From Streptomyces gelaticus (GTDB lineage: Bacteria; Actinomycetota; Actinomycetes; Streptomycetales; Streptomycetaceae): a DNA stretch of 64,000 nucleotides. The DNA lies in assembly GCF_014649535.1 (NCBI RefSeq), contig NZ_BMTF01000028.1, forward strand, positions 26,786 through 90,785. The letters run 5' to 3'. Both the position numbers and the translations under genes were made by a program. Positions 9,057 to 18,559 of the stretch are shown here, piece by piece. The first letter of the stretch is position 1, and the number at the start of each line of letters is the position of its first letter. The notes under the pieces were generated by a model. That model did not search any database and was not told where the DNA came from. It saw nothing but the letters and a program-made list of their open reading frames with translations.

Positions 9057-10603
9057 CGGCCCTCCCCGGTGCGGGAGCAGGTCAGGTCGGCGCCGGGCAG
9101 CGTGCCGTCGCGCAGGTAGCCGTTGACGGCCTCGTCGGCGCAGGGGACGGGGGTGAGGCCGTCGAGTCCGCGCCCGTACACCCCGTGCGAGCGGATGTCC
9201 GCCGTCACCAGCCGTGAACCGGTCAGCCGGCGGTGCAGGGCCAAGGCCCCTTCGTAGGGGACGTTGTTGTCGCGCCGGGCCTGGAGCATCAGCACCGGTA
9301 CGTCGTTGCCGATCACCGTGGCGGGCTCGCGGGAGGTGCTCGTCCAGAACGCGCACGGGGCCACCATGCTGTTGACGAGCGGGCCGAAGACGGGCTGGGT
9401 GGTGCGGCTGCGCTCCATGTTCTGCCAGTACGTCTCCGGGTTCCTCGGCCAGCCACCGGCCGGCCAGCCGCTGTCGCCGCACATGAAGAGGGCCCCGCCC
9501 AGCATGCTGTCCGCCAGCTCGGGCGAAGCGAGCAGTTCGAGCATGGCGGCGAGCTCCGGGCCGGGCTCGACCGGCCTGCCCGCGGCGGCGTCGGCCAGGT
9601 CGCGCACCGTACCGGCGAGCGCCGGGTCGTACTCCTCGTGCTGGATGAGCTGCCTCAGCACCAGGCGCAGCAACGGCGCGTCGAGCCGGACGCCGGAGAC
9701 GGTGACCGGGCGCCGCTCGGCCCCGTCGAGCAGGCGCTGGACGCTCGACCGCACTTCGGCCGGCGTGCTGCCGAGCCGGTAGGTGCCGTCCCGCCGTGCG
9801 GTCCATCCGGCCCAGGCGTCCAGTGCCTCTTCGAGCGGCCGGCCGGCCCGCTGGAAGAGTTCGTACTGGGTGGCCGCCGGGTCGGTCGAGGAGTCGATGA
9901 CGATGCGGTCGGCGCGGCGGGGGAACATCTGGGTGTAGACGGCGCCCAGATCGGCACCGTACGAGACGCCGTAGTACGACAGTCTGCGCTCGCCCAGTGC
10001 CGCGCGGATCGCGTCCATGTCGCGGGCGACGTTCCTGGACGTGGCGTGCGGGAGGAGCCGTGCGTTGTCCCCGTGCTCCAGGCAGCGGCGCGCGGTGTCG
10101 CGGGCGGACCGCACCGACTGCTCGAAGTCCTCGCGGCGGGTCGTGGTCGGGCCGGGCGCGGGTGCCGGGGCGGCGGGTCCGCAGGCGATCGGAGTGGACT
10201 CGCCGAGGAATCGGGGATCGAAGCCGATCAGGTCGTAGCGGTCCGCGACGTCCTTCAACGCGGGGCGCAGATAAAGGGTGTTGGCGAGCCCGGTGCCGCC
10301 CGGACCGCCCGGGTTGGACAGCAGGACGCCCCGCCGCCCGCCGTGCTCGGTGCCGGCCTTGATGCGGGAGACGGCGATCTTGATCGTCGGACCTCCGGGG
10401 TCGGCGTAGTCGAGGGGAACGGTCACCTTCGTGCACTGCGCGCCCGCCTCGTTCAGCTCCTGCTGCCGGGGCGGGCAGGGGCCCCAGACGAGCCGCTGGT
10501 GGACGGGCGCGGCGGGCGCGGCGGGGGTGGCCGACGCGGGCACACCGCCCGCGAGTAGGCCGGTCAGGCCGATGCCGGCGGTGAGCAGTGGGGCGACGCG
10601 CAT
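9053..10603 (-). CDS. secreted alpha/beta-hydrolase of the tripeptidyl aminopeptidase (Tap/SlpD) family
   Basis: 516 residues, ATG at 10603. An N-terminal signal peptide (to about VPASAT-PA) precedes the mature enzyme. Fold landmarks are the oxyanion segment SNPGGPGGTG, the nucleophile elbow GVSYGA, acid-loop Asp in QARRDNNVPYEGA, and the histidine in SHGVYG. A Cys-rich C-terminal cap (CADEAVNGYL…LTC) is typical of family S33 secreted Streptomyces aminopeptidases that remove N-terminal di- or tripeptides. The segment FDPRFLGES departs from the usual FDPRGVGxS. Translation of the downstream serine hydrolase is coupled to this gene. Confidence 0.88.
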   Translation of the reverse strand: MRVAPLLTAGIGLTGLLAGGVPASATPAAPAAPVHQRLVWGPCPPRQQELNEAGAQCTKVTVPLDYADPGGPTIKIAVSRIKAGTEHGGRRGVLLSNPGGPGGTGLANTLYLRPALKDVADRYDLIGFDPRFLGESTPIACGPAAPAPAPGPTTTRREDFEQSVRSARDTARRCLEHGDNARLLPHATSRNVARDMDAIRAALGERRLSYYGVSYGADLGAVYTQMFPRRADRIVIDSSTDPAATQYELFQRAGRPLEEALDAWAGWTARRDGTYRLGSTPAEVRSSVQRLLDGAERRPVTVSGVRLDAPLLRLVLRQLIQHEEYDPALAGTVRDLADAAAGRPVEPGPELAAMLELLASPELADSMLGGALFMCGDSGWPAGGWPRNPETYWQNMERSRTTQPVFGPLVNSMVAPCAFWTSTSREPATVIGNDVPVLMLQARRDNNVPYEGALALHRRLTGSRLVTADIRSHGVYGRGLDGLTPVPCADEAVNGYLRDGTLPGADLTCSRTGEGR

Positions 10604-10715
10604 CGTGCTCCTCGGATCAGGTGGATGACTCCCGCACGACGCTAGGGGCGTACGCGGTGCGAGAACATCGGGTCACCCGGCCGAAGCGACCTGGGGCCAG
10701 CCCCACCAACATCCG

Positions 10716-11678
10716 TCACGGGTGCGGCTGTTCGTCCGGCCAGACCCCGATGTGGTCGTGCTCCAGCTCCAGCATCACCCGGTGCTCCATCCCGAGCGCC
10801 TCCGTGTAGTCGGCGGGCAGTTGCAGCCGGCCCGCCCGGTCGAGCATCGCGTACTCCCGGGCCACCTGGGACTCCAGGCCCGTGGCGGCGTCCACCTCGG
10901 TGCGGCGCAGCACCTCGGAGGAGGTACGGCCGTCGCGGATGGCGACCGTACGGCGGACCTCGTCGGCCACCGCCTGGTCGTGCGTGACGATCACGATGGT
11001 GGTGCCCAGCTCCTCGTTGGCCCGGCGGAACGCCGCGAAGACCTGCTCGCCGGTGGCCGAGTCGAGCTCGCCGGTCGGTTCGTCGGCGAGCAGCACCGAC
11101 GGATTGTTGGCGAGCGCGACCGCGATCGCCACCCGCTGCTGCTGCCCGCCGGAGAGTTGCTGCGGGCGCCGGTCGCGGCAGTCCGCGACCTCCAGGATCC
11201 GCAGCAACGACTCGGCGCGGGCGGCCCGTTCGGCACCCCGGATCCGGCCCCGGCCGCGCAGTTGCATCGGCAGGGTGACGTTCTGGACGGCGGTGAGGTA
11301 CGGGAGCAGATTCCGGGCGGTCTGCTGCCAGACGAAGCCGACGACGTCCCGCCGGTAGCGCAGCCGCTCCTTCGGCCCCATCGACAGCAGGTCGCAGCCG
11401 GCGACCTTCGCCGCCCCCGCCGTCGGCACGTCGAGGCCCGCCAGGATGTTCATCAGGGTCGACTTGCCGCTGCCGGACGCGCCGACCAGGGCCATCAACT
11501 CGCCCTCGGTGACCAGGAGATCGAGGCCCTGGAGGGCCTGCACCTCCACCCCGTCCGCGGAGAAGATGCGGACCAGCCGGTCGCAGGCGATCAGCGCGTC
11601 GTGCCCGTACGAGGGCCGGTCGCGGCGCGCGACGGCGCGCTGTTCGAGCTCGGCGAGTGTGGTGTCGGGCGAGGTCAT
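10716..11678 (-). CDS. ABC transporter ATPase (MacB/LolD type) with C-terminal AbrB-like extension
   Basis: 320 residues; ATG at 11678 overlaps the permease stop (ATGA). Walker A GASGSGKS (66-73), WQQ Q-loop (117-119), LSGGQQQR signature (175-182), Walker B LLADEP (196-201) and H-loop His233 make it an intact ATPase. It powers the adjacent FtsX-like permeases. Beyond residue 270 it carries a ~45-residue tail, REYAMLDRAGRLQLP…HIGVWP, that reads like a swapped-hairpin SpoVT-AbrB domain (DRAGRLQLP corresponds to the D-x-x-GRxxLP signature). Such a fold binds DNA or dimerises in other contexts; in a transporter ATPase it could mediate dimerisation. The tail assignment is by eye. Confidence 0.88.
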   Translation of the reverse strand: MTSPDTTLAELEQRAVARRDRPSYGHDALIACDRLVRIFSADGVEVQALQGLDLLVTEGELMALVGASGSGKSTLMNILAGLDVPTAGAAKVAGCDLLSMGPKERLRYRRDVVGFVWQQTARNLLPYLTAVQNVTLPMQLRGRGRIRGAERAARAESLLRILEVADCRDRRPQQLSGGQQQRVAIAVALANNPSVLLADEPTGELDSATGEQVFAAFRRANEELGTTIVIVTHDQAVADEVRRTVAIRDGRTSSEVLRRTEVDAATGLESQVAREYAMLDRAGRLQLPADYTEALGMEHRVMLELEHDHIGVWPDEQPHP

Positions 11679-14512
11679 CGGGGGTCTCCTGACCTGAGTT
11701 CGGTGATCGGTCGGCGGCGGCCGGCCCACCACGCCTGGACGGCGGCCACCGCGCCGGTGAGGACGACCACGCCGAGCGCCGGAAGCGTCAGCGACCACGG
11801 GTCGGCCCGCAGCGCGGCGGTTTCGGGTGCGGTGGGTCCGGGCCCGGCGGAGAGTGCGAGGCCCACCAGATCGACGCCCGGTGCCAGCAGCACGATCGTC
11901 GCCCAGCCGACCAGCACCCCGCCGAACGCCGCCGGCAGTGCCTGCGGCAGTGATTCGAGACCGAGCAGCCGTCGGCCCTGCCGGGAGGTGAGGCCCATGG
12001 TCCGCAGCCGGGCCAGCAGCGCCGTGCGCTCCGGCGCGGTCCGCAGCAGCGACAGCAGGACGGCGAGCAGGGCATAGCCCGCGCCGGCCACGATCGCCGC
12101 CGCGTAGATTTCCCAGGCACCCCGCTGCAGGGGGGTGTCGACGAATGCCTCGCGCTCCTCGGAGCGCAGCCTCACGGAGAGGCCCTCGCCCGCGCGGTGT
12201 GCCGCCGCCCGCAGCGCCTTCGCGTCCGGGGAGGCGCCGGTGACCAGCAGGGCGGTGGTCTGCCTGCGGGTCAGCGACGCGGAGTCGACGATCAGGAAGT
12301 CGCTGTCGGGGACGGCGGCGGTGCGCGCGACGACGCCCGCCACGCGCACCCGCAGGTCCCCGGCAGGCGTGGAAAGCTCGCGCGGCCCGTCGCCGAGCTC
12401 CGCGGCGACGGACGGCGACGCGATCACGGGCAGCACCGCGTCCTTCGACGGGGCGGACCCCTTCGCCGCCGCGCCGCCCGTGGCCCTCAACCGGTCGGCG
12501 GGGAACGGGCCGAGGCCCGTCGACCGGGCCAGCCGCGCGTACGCCGCCGGCTCGACGCCCAGCACGGCGGCGCTCTTCATGCGGCTGTTCCCGGCCGGGT
12601 CGGTGGGCAGCGGCACGCTGTACACCACCTGGACCGCCGCCACCTCCCGTACGCCCTTTGCCGCCCGTACCTCCCGGATCAGGCGGTCCGGCAGCGGCAC
12701 GGCGTCGAGCAGGCCGCTGATCCGGGCGTCCGCGCCGACCGCGTGCAGGGCCGCCCGGTCCCGCGCGTCCGCGACACCCGTGAGCACCGAGCCGCCGAAC
12801 GCCGCCGTGGTCAGCGCGAGCAGCAGCGCCAGCAGCGGCAGCGCACCGCCCGCCGAGGTCCGTCCGGCGCGGGCCAGCGACAGGAAGCCGACCGCACCGC
12901 GCCGCCGGGCGACGGCCCGGGAGGCGAGACGCAGCGGCAGCGGCAGGAGCCGTACCAGGACCAGGGCGGCGATCAGCCCGACGAGTACGGGGGCGGCACT
13001 GACCAGCAGGTCGCCGCCGTCGCCGCCCGTACCGCGCCGGCGCAGAGCGACGACCGCGGCGACGGCCAGCACCAGTGCGGTGAGTTCGGCGACCGTGCGC
13101 CGCCGTGACGGGCGGGCGTCCATCAGATCCTCGCGGGCCCCGGGCGGTCGCGGCCTGCGGTGCGCCGGCACCGCACCCAGCGGCTGGGCGAGGCAGACCA
13201 GCGCGGCGACGGCGGCGGGCCCCACGACGGAGGGCCACAGCCGGCTCCCGTCGAAGAACGGCACGGTGATCAGCAGCCCCAGGGCCGCCGCGGGCACCGC
13301 GATCACCACCGTCTCGGCGAACAGCCTGCCGCAGATGCCGCGCATCGACCCGCCGCGTGCCCGTAGCAGCGCCAGTTCGGCGCGGCGCCGCCCACCGATC
13401 AGCCCGGTGGTCATCAGCAGGACGACGACGGCGACGGCCCCGATGCCCACCGCGGCGACCGTGACGACGGGGCCGATCGCCGTACGGACCGTGTCGTACT
13501 CGGTGAGGACCGTGTCCAGGTCGGTCGCGAAGGTGGCGTTGGGGCCGGCCACCGCGCGCATCCGCACCAGGCCGGGGCCGCCCTCCAGCGAGGCGATCGA
13601 CGAGCGCAGCCCCGCCACGCCGGAGGTGGTGAGACCGGAGGGGTCCGGTGCGAACCGCCAGAACATCTCCGGCTCGCCCGTCGTGGCGAGCAGTGCGGGC
13701 GCGGCGTCCGGCGGCAGCAGGACGGCCGCGGTCCAGTAGTGACGCGGGGGGATCAGATTCGGCTCGGGGACCAGCGCCGGGGTCCGGAGCAGCGGCTGGG
13801 TCGACCAGTAGACCGTCCGGGGGTGCTTCGGGGCGACGATGCCGGTGATCCGGACGGTCAGCCGCTTCCCGTTCTGGGTCGGTACGGAGATGGCCGCACC
13901 GGGCTTCGCCCCCAGGGCCTTCGCCGTCTCCTCGGTGACCGCGCCCTCCACCTCGGGGGTGTTCTCGGAGACCTCGCCGTGGACGGCGGGCCACTTCCCG
14001 GCGCGCAGGGTGGCGTGGTCCGGGAGGGCGGACAGGGTGGAGTAGCTCAGCTGGGGGTCGACGCGGTCCGGCCTCGGCAGCCAGCCGTCCGGGGCGGGGA
14101 TCGGTTTGCCGGTGCGGAAGCCGTATGCGGAATCGGCGGTGCCGGGCCGCACCTCGGCGGGCAGCGCGGACCGCAGCTGCCGGTGGACGGACGCCAGCGC
14201 CGCCTCGCGCACGGCCTCCTCGCGATGTGCCTGGGGGAACTGCAACTCGGGCTGCGGACTGCTCAGTTCCAGAACACTGTGCCGGGGGTCCGCGGCGGTG
14301 ATGTCGTGGCGCAGCCCCTCGTTCTCGTGCTGCTCGACGGCGCGTGGGAAGGCGGCCGCGAGGAACGACGTCAGCAGGACGAGCAGCCCCAGCGCCCAGG
14401 CCGTGCCGGGAGCGGTGCGCAGCCGGGTACGGACCCAGGGCGCGGCGGCGCGGGCACCGCCGTCCCGGCCGGAACGAGCGGGGCGAGCGGAACGAACGGA
14501 ACGCTCAGTCAT
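11675..14512 (-). CDS. large FtsX/MacB-like ABC permease
   Basis: 945 residues; ATG at 14512 chosen for the AGGGGGA site upstream (a GTG at 14533 is the alternative). An N-terminal TM helix (about 37-56) is followed by a ~250-residue extracytoplasmic domain, then clustered TM helices from about residue 335. A second extracytoplasmic segment lies around 600-770 and the final TM block is at 780-940, so there are two FtsX-type units in one chain. Such permeases act as mechanotransmitters for lipoprotein, antimicrobial-peptide or cell-envelope substrates rather than classic importers. It ends overlapping the ATPase start and follows a second permease by 1 bp, forming a three-gene operon. The substrate is unknown. 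Confidence 0.88.
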   Translation of the reverse strand: MTERSVRSARPARSGRDGGARAAAPWVRTRLRTAPGTAWALGLLVLLTSFLAAAFPRAVEQHENEGLRHDITAADPRHSVLELSSPQPELQFPQAHREEAVREAALASVHRQLRSALPAEVRPGTADSAYGFRTGKPIPAPDGWLPRPDRVDPQLSYSTLSALPDHATLRAGKWPAVHGEVSENTPEVEGAVTEETAKALGAKPGAAISVPTQNGKRLTVRITGIVAPKHPRTVYWSTQPLLRTPALVPEPNLIPPRHYWTAAVLLPPDAAPALLATTGEPEMFWRFAPDPSGLTTSGVAGLRSSIASLEGGPGLVRMRAVAGPNATFATDLDTVLTEYDTVRTAIGPVVTVAAVGIGAVAVVVLLMTTGLIGGRRRAELALLRARGGSMRGICGRLFAETVVIAVPAAALGLLITVPFFDGSRLWPSVVGPAAVAALVCLAQPLGAVPAHRRPRPPGAREDLMDARPSRRRTVAELTALVLAVAAVVALRRRGTGGDGGDLLVSAAPVLVGLIAALVLVRLLPLPLRLASRAVARRRGAVGFLSLARAGRTSAGGALPLLALLLALTTAAFGGSVLTGVADARDRAALHAVGADARISGLLDAVPLPDRLIREVRAAKGVREVAAVQVVYSVPLPTDPAGNSRMKSAAVLGVEPAAYARLARSTGLGPFPADRLRATGGAAAKGSAPSKDAVLPVIASPSVAAELGDGPRELSTPAGDLRVRVAGVVARTAAVPDSDFLIVDSASLTRRQTTALLVTGASPDAKALRAAAHRAGEGLSVRLRSEEREAFVDTPLQRGAWEIYAAAIVAGAGYALLAVLLSLLRTAPERTALLARLRTMGLTSRQGRRLLGLESLPQALPAAFGGVLVGWATIVLLAPGVDLVGLALSAGPGPTAPETAALRADPWSLTLPALGVVVLTGAVAAVQAWWAGRRRPITELRSGDPR

Positions 14513-14513
14513 G

Positions 14514-17500
14514 TCAGTTGTCCCCCTGGACACGCAGCGAGGTCGCGGGGTCGGCGCCGCGCAGAGCCAGCGCCACGACGCTCACCAGCGGCAGCGCGGC
14601 CACGCCTGCCAGCAGCGCCGCGATCTGCCCGGCCGGCAATTGCACCAGCACCCCGGGCACCGGCGCGGTGGCCTGTCCGGTCAGTACGACGAGCGGTACG
14701 ACGGCGCGGTTCAGCACCGCCCCGAGCACGGCCCCGACCAGCAGCGCGATCGCGATCAGCACGCCCTGCTCGGCGGCGATCATCCGGGTCAGCCGTCGGC
14801 GCGGGGTGCCCAGCGCCCGCAGCACGGCGAACTCGGCGGCCCTTTCCCGCTGTGCTCCGACGGCGCTCACCGCGAAGCCGACCGCGGCCAGGGCCGCCGC
14901 GACCACCGCCACCGCGGGCAGTGCGGACTGCGGTCCGGCGCCCAGCGGATCGCCGACCAGCTCCCGCGCGACCTCGTCCCGCACCAGGACCTGCGCCGGA
15001 TCGGTGTCGGGCAGCGCCCGCAGCGCGGCGGCGGCCTCGGCGGCCTTCCCGGGGGCGGTGCTCAGCCACCACTCGTTGGCGGTGAGCACGGCGTTGGGGC
15101 GCTGCGCGAAGACCCGGCCGACGGCCCCGAAGTCGAGCAGCAGGGCTCCGCCGTCGCGGTCCTCCTCGACGCGCCCGGCAGCGGAGTCGTCCGCGCCGGT
15201 GCCGGTGGTCGGCAGCCGGCGCACCACGTCCACGATCCTCACCCGGACCGTCTCGCCGGCCAGGGTGACATCGACGCTCTGGCCCTTCTTCGCTCCGGCG
15301 GCTTTCAGATACGCGTCGGTGACAATGGCCTTCGGCATCGGCGCCGTCGGGCGGGGCACGGTGACCCGTACGGAGAAGGCCGGCGTGTACTCCCACATGT
15401 TCGGGGCGGAGCCGGGGTCGTACTCGAAGGCCAGCGGGCTCTTCGCGGAGGCCGTCGTCTCCACCGCCCCGCCGGGCTCCGCCTCGCCACCGGATCCGGT
15501 GCCGGTCAGCTCGGCCTGCCAGCCGAAGCCTGCGGGGACCGGGACCGGCCGCTCCGTGCCGTCGGCCGTCACGGTCCGCAGGGCGCCGATGCCGAGCCGG
15601 TGGGATCGGCTCGGGCCGGTCGGCCGGTTGCCGCTCAGCTCGAACCCGGCCACGGCGAGGTCACCCGAGGCCGCCACCGCGAAGTCGACCGGATGCGTCT
15701 TGCCGTCCACGGGCACGGTTCCGGCCGGCACCCGGTAGGGCAGACCGTAGCGGTCCTCCAGCAGCACGGCGAGGGCCGGATCGTCGGCCGTCCCCGGGTG
15801 TGCCCCGGCCGCCGTGATCCGTACGTCGAAGCGGAGCCGCTCGCTGTGCTCCGGCAGCACCAGCCCTGCCCGCGCGGTCCTCGGCGGGTCGAGCGGGTCG
15901 AACAGCCGCTCGCGCGGCCGGTCGCCGAGGTCGTCGCGGATCAGCATCCGCTCGGTGGCGTGCGCGGTGTCCAGGGCGAGCACCGCGGCGGTGCGGTCGC
16001 CCGAGAGCTCCGTGGTCGTGCGGAACGCGGGCGCGGCCTCCCGTACCCCCGGCAGCCGTGCGTACCTGCCCGCCTTCGCCGGATCGTCGTCGGCGCCGGT
16101 CGTCACGCGCACCGACGCACCGGTCCTGAAGTCCGCCTGGTCGCTCTGCGAACGGTCCCAGGAGGCGCGCTGCCCGACGGCCAGCATGCCCATCGCCACC
16201 GCGAGGACCAGCAGCAGCACGGGCCCCGCGTTGCGCAGCGGGCGCCGGCTGAACTGCCAGCCGGACAGGGCCGCGATCAGCCCCCGGCCGCCCGCCGCGC
16301 CGCGCTCCGCGAGCCGGGCCGCGGGCGGCAGCAGCCGCAGCGTCAGTACGGTGCCCGCGAGCAGCAGCAGCGCGGGCGCCGCGACCAGCAGCGGATCGAC
16401 GCCGAGCCGGCCCTGCCGGTCCCCGCTCAGCGCACCGCCGCCGACGTCCGTGGCCCGGCGGTCGAGCTGCCAGTACGCCACCGCCGCGATCACCAGCAGG
16501 CCGAGGTCGGCCCCCGCCCGGAGCGGCGCGGGCAGCGATGCGGCCCGGCCGGCCCGGCGCTCCCCGGCGCCCGCGGCCAGCGCGGGCGCCACCACGGCCA
16601 GCGCGCAGGCGAACGCGGTGACGACGGCGACCAGCCAGACGGTGGGGGTTGCGCCGCCGTCGAGCCGCAGCCCGGTCCGGGACAGCGACCCGCGGCTCGC
16701 GAGCAGCCGGGTGAGCGGCCCGGCGAGCAGCGGCGCGACGAGCGCGGCGGGCAGCGCGAGCAGCAGTGCCTCGATCGCGGCGAGCGCCGTGATACGGCCG
16801 CGTGATCCGCCCCGGGCCCGCAACAGGCGGGTCTCGCCGTCGCGTTCGCTGCTCAGCAGCCGGGCCACCAGCAGCAGCGCGTATCCGGCGAGCAGCACCA
16901 GCTGGACGGCCACGATCATCAGCGTCGAGCGGGAGACCAGCAGGGCGCGGTCGATCTGCTCCAGCACCCGGGGGAGCGAGGTCCGCGCGGTGGCACCGCT
17001 CTTGAACTCGGGGGCCGAGGTCACCGTCTTCGGAGCGGCCGTGGCGGCGCTGTGCAGGGCGTCGATGCGGTCCGTGGTGACCGTGCGGAAATCAGCGGCC
17101 GCCAGCCAGGACACCGTTCCGGAACTGATCCGTCCGGAACCGCCCTGGCCGGGGCCGGTGAGCAGCGGACCGTAGGTCGTGAAGGCGAGCTTGCGGACGC
17201 CGCGCCCGCCGAGCTCGTCCAGCTGCCAGTACGGATCGGCCGGGTCGGACGCCTCGTACACGCCCGTCACCAGGACATGCAGCGGCTTGTCGGTCAGCCG
17301 GTCGGTGACGGTGATCCGTGAGCCGGGCTTCAGCCCGAGCACCTCGGCGGCCTGCCGCGGCAGGGCGACCTGGACGGGCCCGGCGGACTTCCCACCCGGC
17401 TTCCCGTCGGCCGCCGCCGGCATGCGGCCCTCGGTGATACGGACCCGGCTGCGGTCGATCGAGGCGAAGTGGGTGAGATCGGGTTCGCCGCCCCGGGCCT

Positions 17501-17831
17501 GCGGGGCCCGCAGCTCGCGCGGCAGCGCGTACGCCCCCGACGTCTCCAGGGTCCGGACGGTCACCGGAAGGCCGTCGAAGGCCTCGCGGGCCGCTTTCCG
17601 GGCGATCGCGTCGGCCGCGTCCCGCTGCGCGGGCGCCACCTGAGCCGACATCACGAGGGAGGCGGCGGCCGCCGAACGGTGGGTCAGGGCCTGGCGGAGC
17701 GCCGCATCGCCGACGGAGCCGGAGAAGGCGGTCAGCGCGGCCAGCACCGAGGTGGTCAACAGCACGGCCAGGAGGGCCGCGGAGAGCAGGAGCCGATGGG
17801 CCCGTACCCGGAGAAAGACGAACCCCGTCAC
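14514..17831 (-). CDS. very large FtsX-like ABC permease
   Basis: 1105 residues; ATG at 17831 starts MTGFVFLRVRAHR, with an immediate TM helix at about 12-35. A ~240-residue extracytoplasmic domain follows. The middle has an Arg-rich cytoplasmic loop (SSERDGETRLLRARGG) between TM helices, then six or so TM segments, a second large extracytoplasmic domain and a last FtsX block (VLRALGTPRRRLTRM, typical of the FtsX cytoplasmic loop). It is the first gene of the operon with the second permease and the ATPase; the promoter should lie in 17832-18016. The pair probably forms a heterodimeric transporter. A binding protein or sensor kinase is not adjacent. Confidence 0.88.
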   Translation of the reverse strand: MTGFVFLRVRAHRLLLSAALLAVLLTTSVLAALTAFSGSVGDAALRQALTHRSAAAASLVMSAQVAPAQRDAADAIARKAAREAFDGLPVTVRTLETSGAYALPRELRAPQARGGEPDLTHFASIDRSRVRITEGRMPAAADGKPGGKSAGPVQVALPRQAAEVLGLKPGSRITVTDRLTDKPLHVLVTGVYEASDPADPYWQLDELGGRGVRKLAFTTYGPLLTGPGQGGSGRISSGTVSWLAAADFRTVTTDRIDALHSAATAAPKTVTSAPEFKSGATARTSLPRVLEQIDRALLVSRSTLMIVAVQLVLLAGYALLLVARLLSSERDGETRLLRARGGSRGRITALAAIEALLLALPAALVAPLLAGPLTRLLASRGSLSRTGLRLDGGATPTVWLVAVVTAFACALAVVAPALAAGAGERRAGRAASLPAPLRAGADLGLLVIAAVAYWQLDRRATDVGGGALSGDRQGRLGVDPLLVAAPALLLLAGTVLTLRLLPPAARLAERGAAGGRGLIAALSGWQFSRRPLRNAGPVLLLVLAVAMGMLAVGQRASWDRSQSDQADFRTGASVRVTTGADDDPAKAGRYARLPGVREAAPAFRTTTELSGDRTAAVLALDTAHATERMLIRDDLGDRPRERLFDPLDPPRTARAGLVLPEHSERLRFDVRITAAGAHPGTADDPALAVLLEDRYGLPYRVPAGTVPVDGKTHPVDFAVAASGDLAVAGFELSGNRPTGPSRSHRLGIGALRTVTADGTERPVPVPAGFGWQAELTGTGSGGEAEPGGAVETTASAKSPLAFEYDPGSAPNMWEYTPAFSVRVTVPRPTAPMPKAIVTDAYLKAAGAKKGQSVDVTLAGETVRVRIVDVVRRLPTTGTGADDSAAGRVEEDRDGGALLLDFGAVGRVFAQRPNAVLTANEWWLSTAPGKAAEAAAALRALPDTDPAQVLVRDEVARELVGDPLGAGPQSALPAVAVVAAALAAVGFAVSAVGAQRERAAEFAVLRALGTPRRRLTRMIAAEQGVLIAIALLVGAVLGAVLNRAVVPLVVLTGQATAPVPGVLVQLPAGQIAALLAGVAALPLVSVVALALRGADPATSLRVQGDN

Positions 17832-18016
17832 TCACGCCCCCTGGCCCTCATCACACACACGCCCCCCGGCGTTCTTCGGATGCTTTCAAGGCGCATGCGC
17901 TCTTGGAAACCGCTTGCGTCCGTACTTGATCCGATTGTGACCGTATATCGGTGATGGAGGACCGCATTCCGTATTCCGGGCCTCCGGAGACGGCGGGAGA
18001 GGGAAGAGCGGAGAGC

Positions 18017-18421
18017 TCAGTCCTGGGTGTTCACCATCGAGGCCGCGGCGTACGTCAGGTAGTCCCACAGCTGCCGGTCGTGCTCCGGCGCCAGCCCGAG
18101 CTCGTCGAGGGCCACCCGCATGTGGCTCAGCCAGGCGTCGTGCGCCGCCCGGTCCACCCGGAACGGGACGTGCCGCATCCGCAGCCGGGGGTGTCCGCGC
18201 CGCTCGCTGTAGGTACGGGGCCCTCCCCAGTACTGAATCAGGAACAGCGCGAACCGGTCCTCGGCCGGGCCCAGATCCTCCTCCGGGTACATCGGCCGGA
18301 GCAGCGGGTCCTCGGCGACCCCCTGGTAGAAACGGTGCACCAGGCGCCGGAAGGTCTCCTCGCCGCCGATCTGCTCGTAGAAGGTCTGCTCCTGCAGCGT
18401 GTCGCGCGGAATCTCAGTCAC
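18017..18421 (-). CDS. glbO: group II truncated haemoglobin (GlbO type)
   Basis: 134 residues, normal for 2-on-2 globins; GTG start at 18421. Diagnostic residues are FYEQIGGEETF at the start, B10-type Tyr in VHRFYQGV, the proximal histidine in LRMRHVPF, and the G8 Trp in HDAWL that marks group II. Expected to bind haem and O2/NO in the cytosol, with suggested roles in NO detoxification or oxygen delivery to the respiratory chain. It is divergent from the methyltransferase gene, with 138 bp between them, so the two may share a control region. No strong Shine-Dalgarno is visible. Confidence 0.9.
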   Translation of the reverse strand: MTEIPRDTLQEQTFYEQIGGEETFRRLVHRFYQGVAEDPLLRPMYPEEDLGPAEDRFALFLIQYWGGPRTYSERRGHPRLRMRHVPFRVDRAAHDAWLSHMRVALDELGLAPEHDRQLWDYLTYAAASMVNTQD

Positions 18422-18559
18422 CCGTCCATCGTCGCAGACGCACCGGCCGAGTACCGGGGGCCTAGGACCACCCGGCAGCTCCCGGCGGCTCCCGGCAGAT
18501 CAACGGCTCGCCCGCCCGGGTTCCTGGCCCCCGGGACCTCGGCGCAGGAAGGTGGAGGT

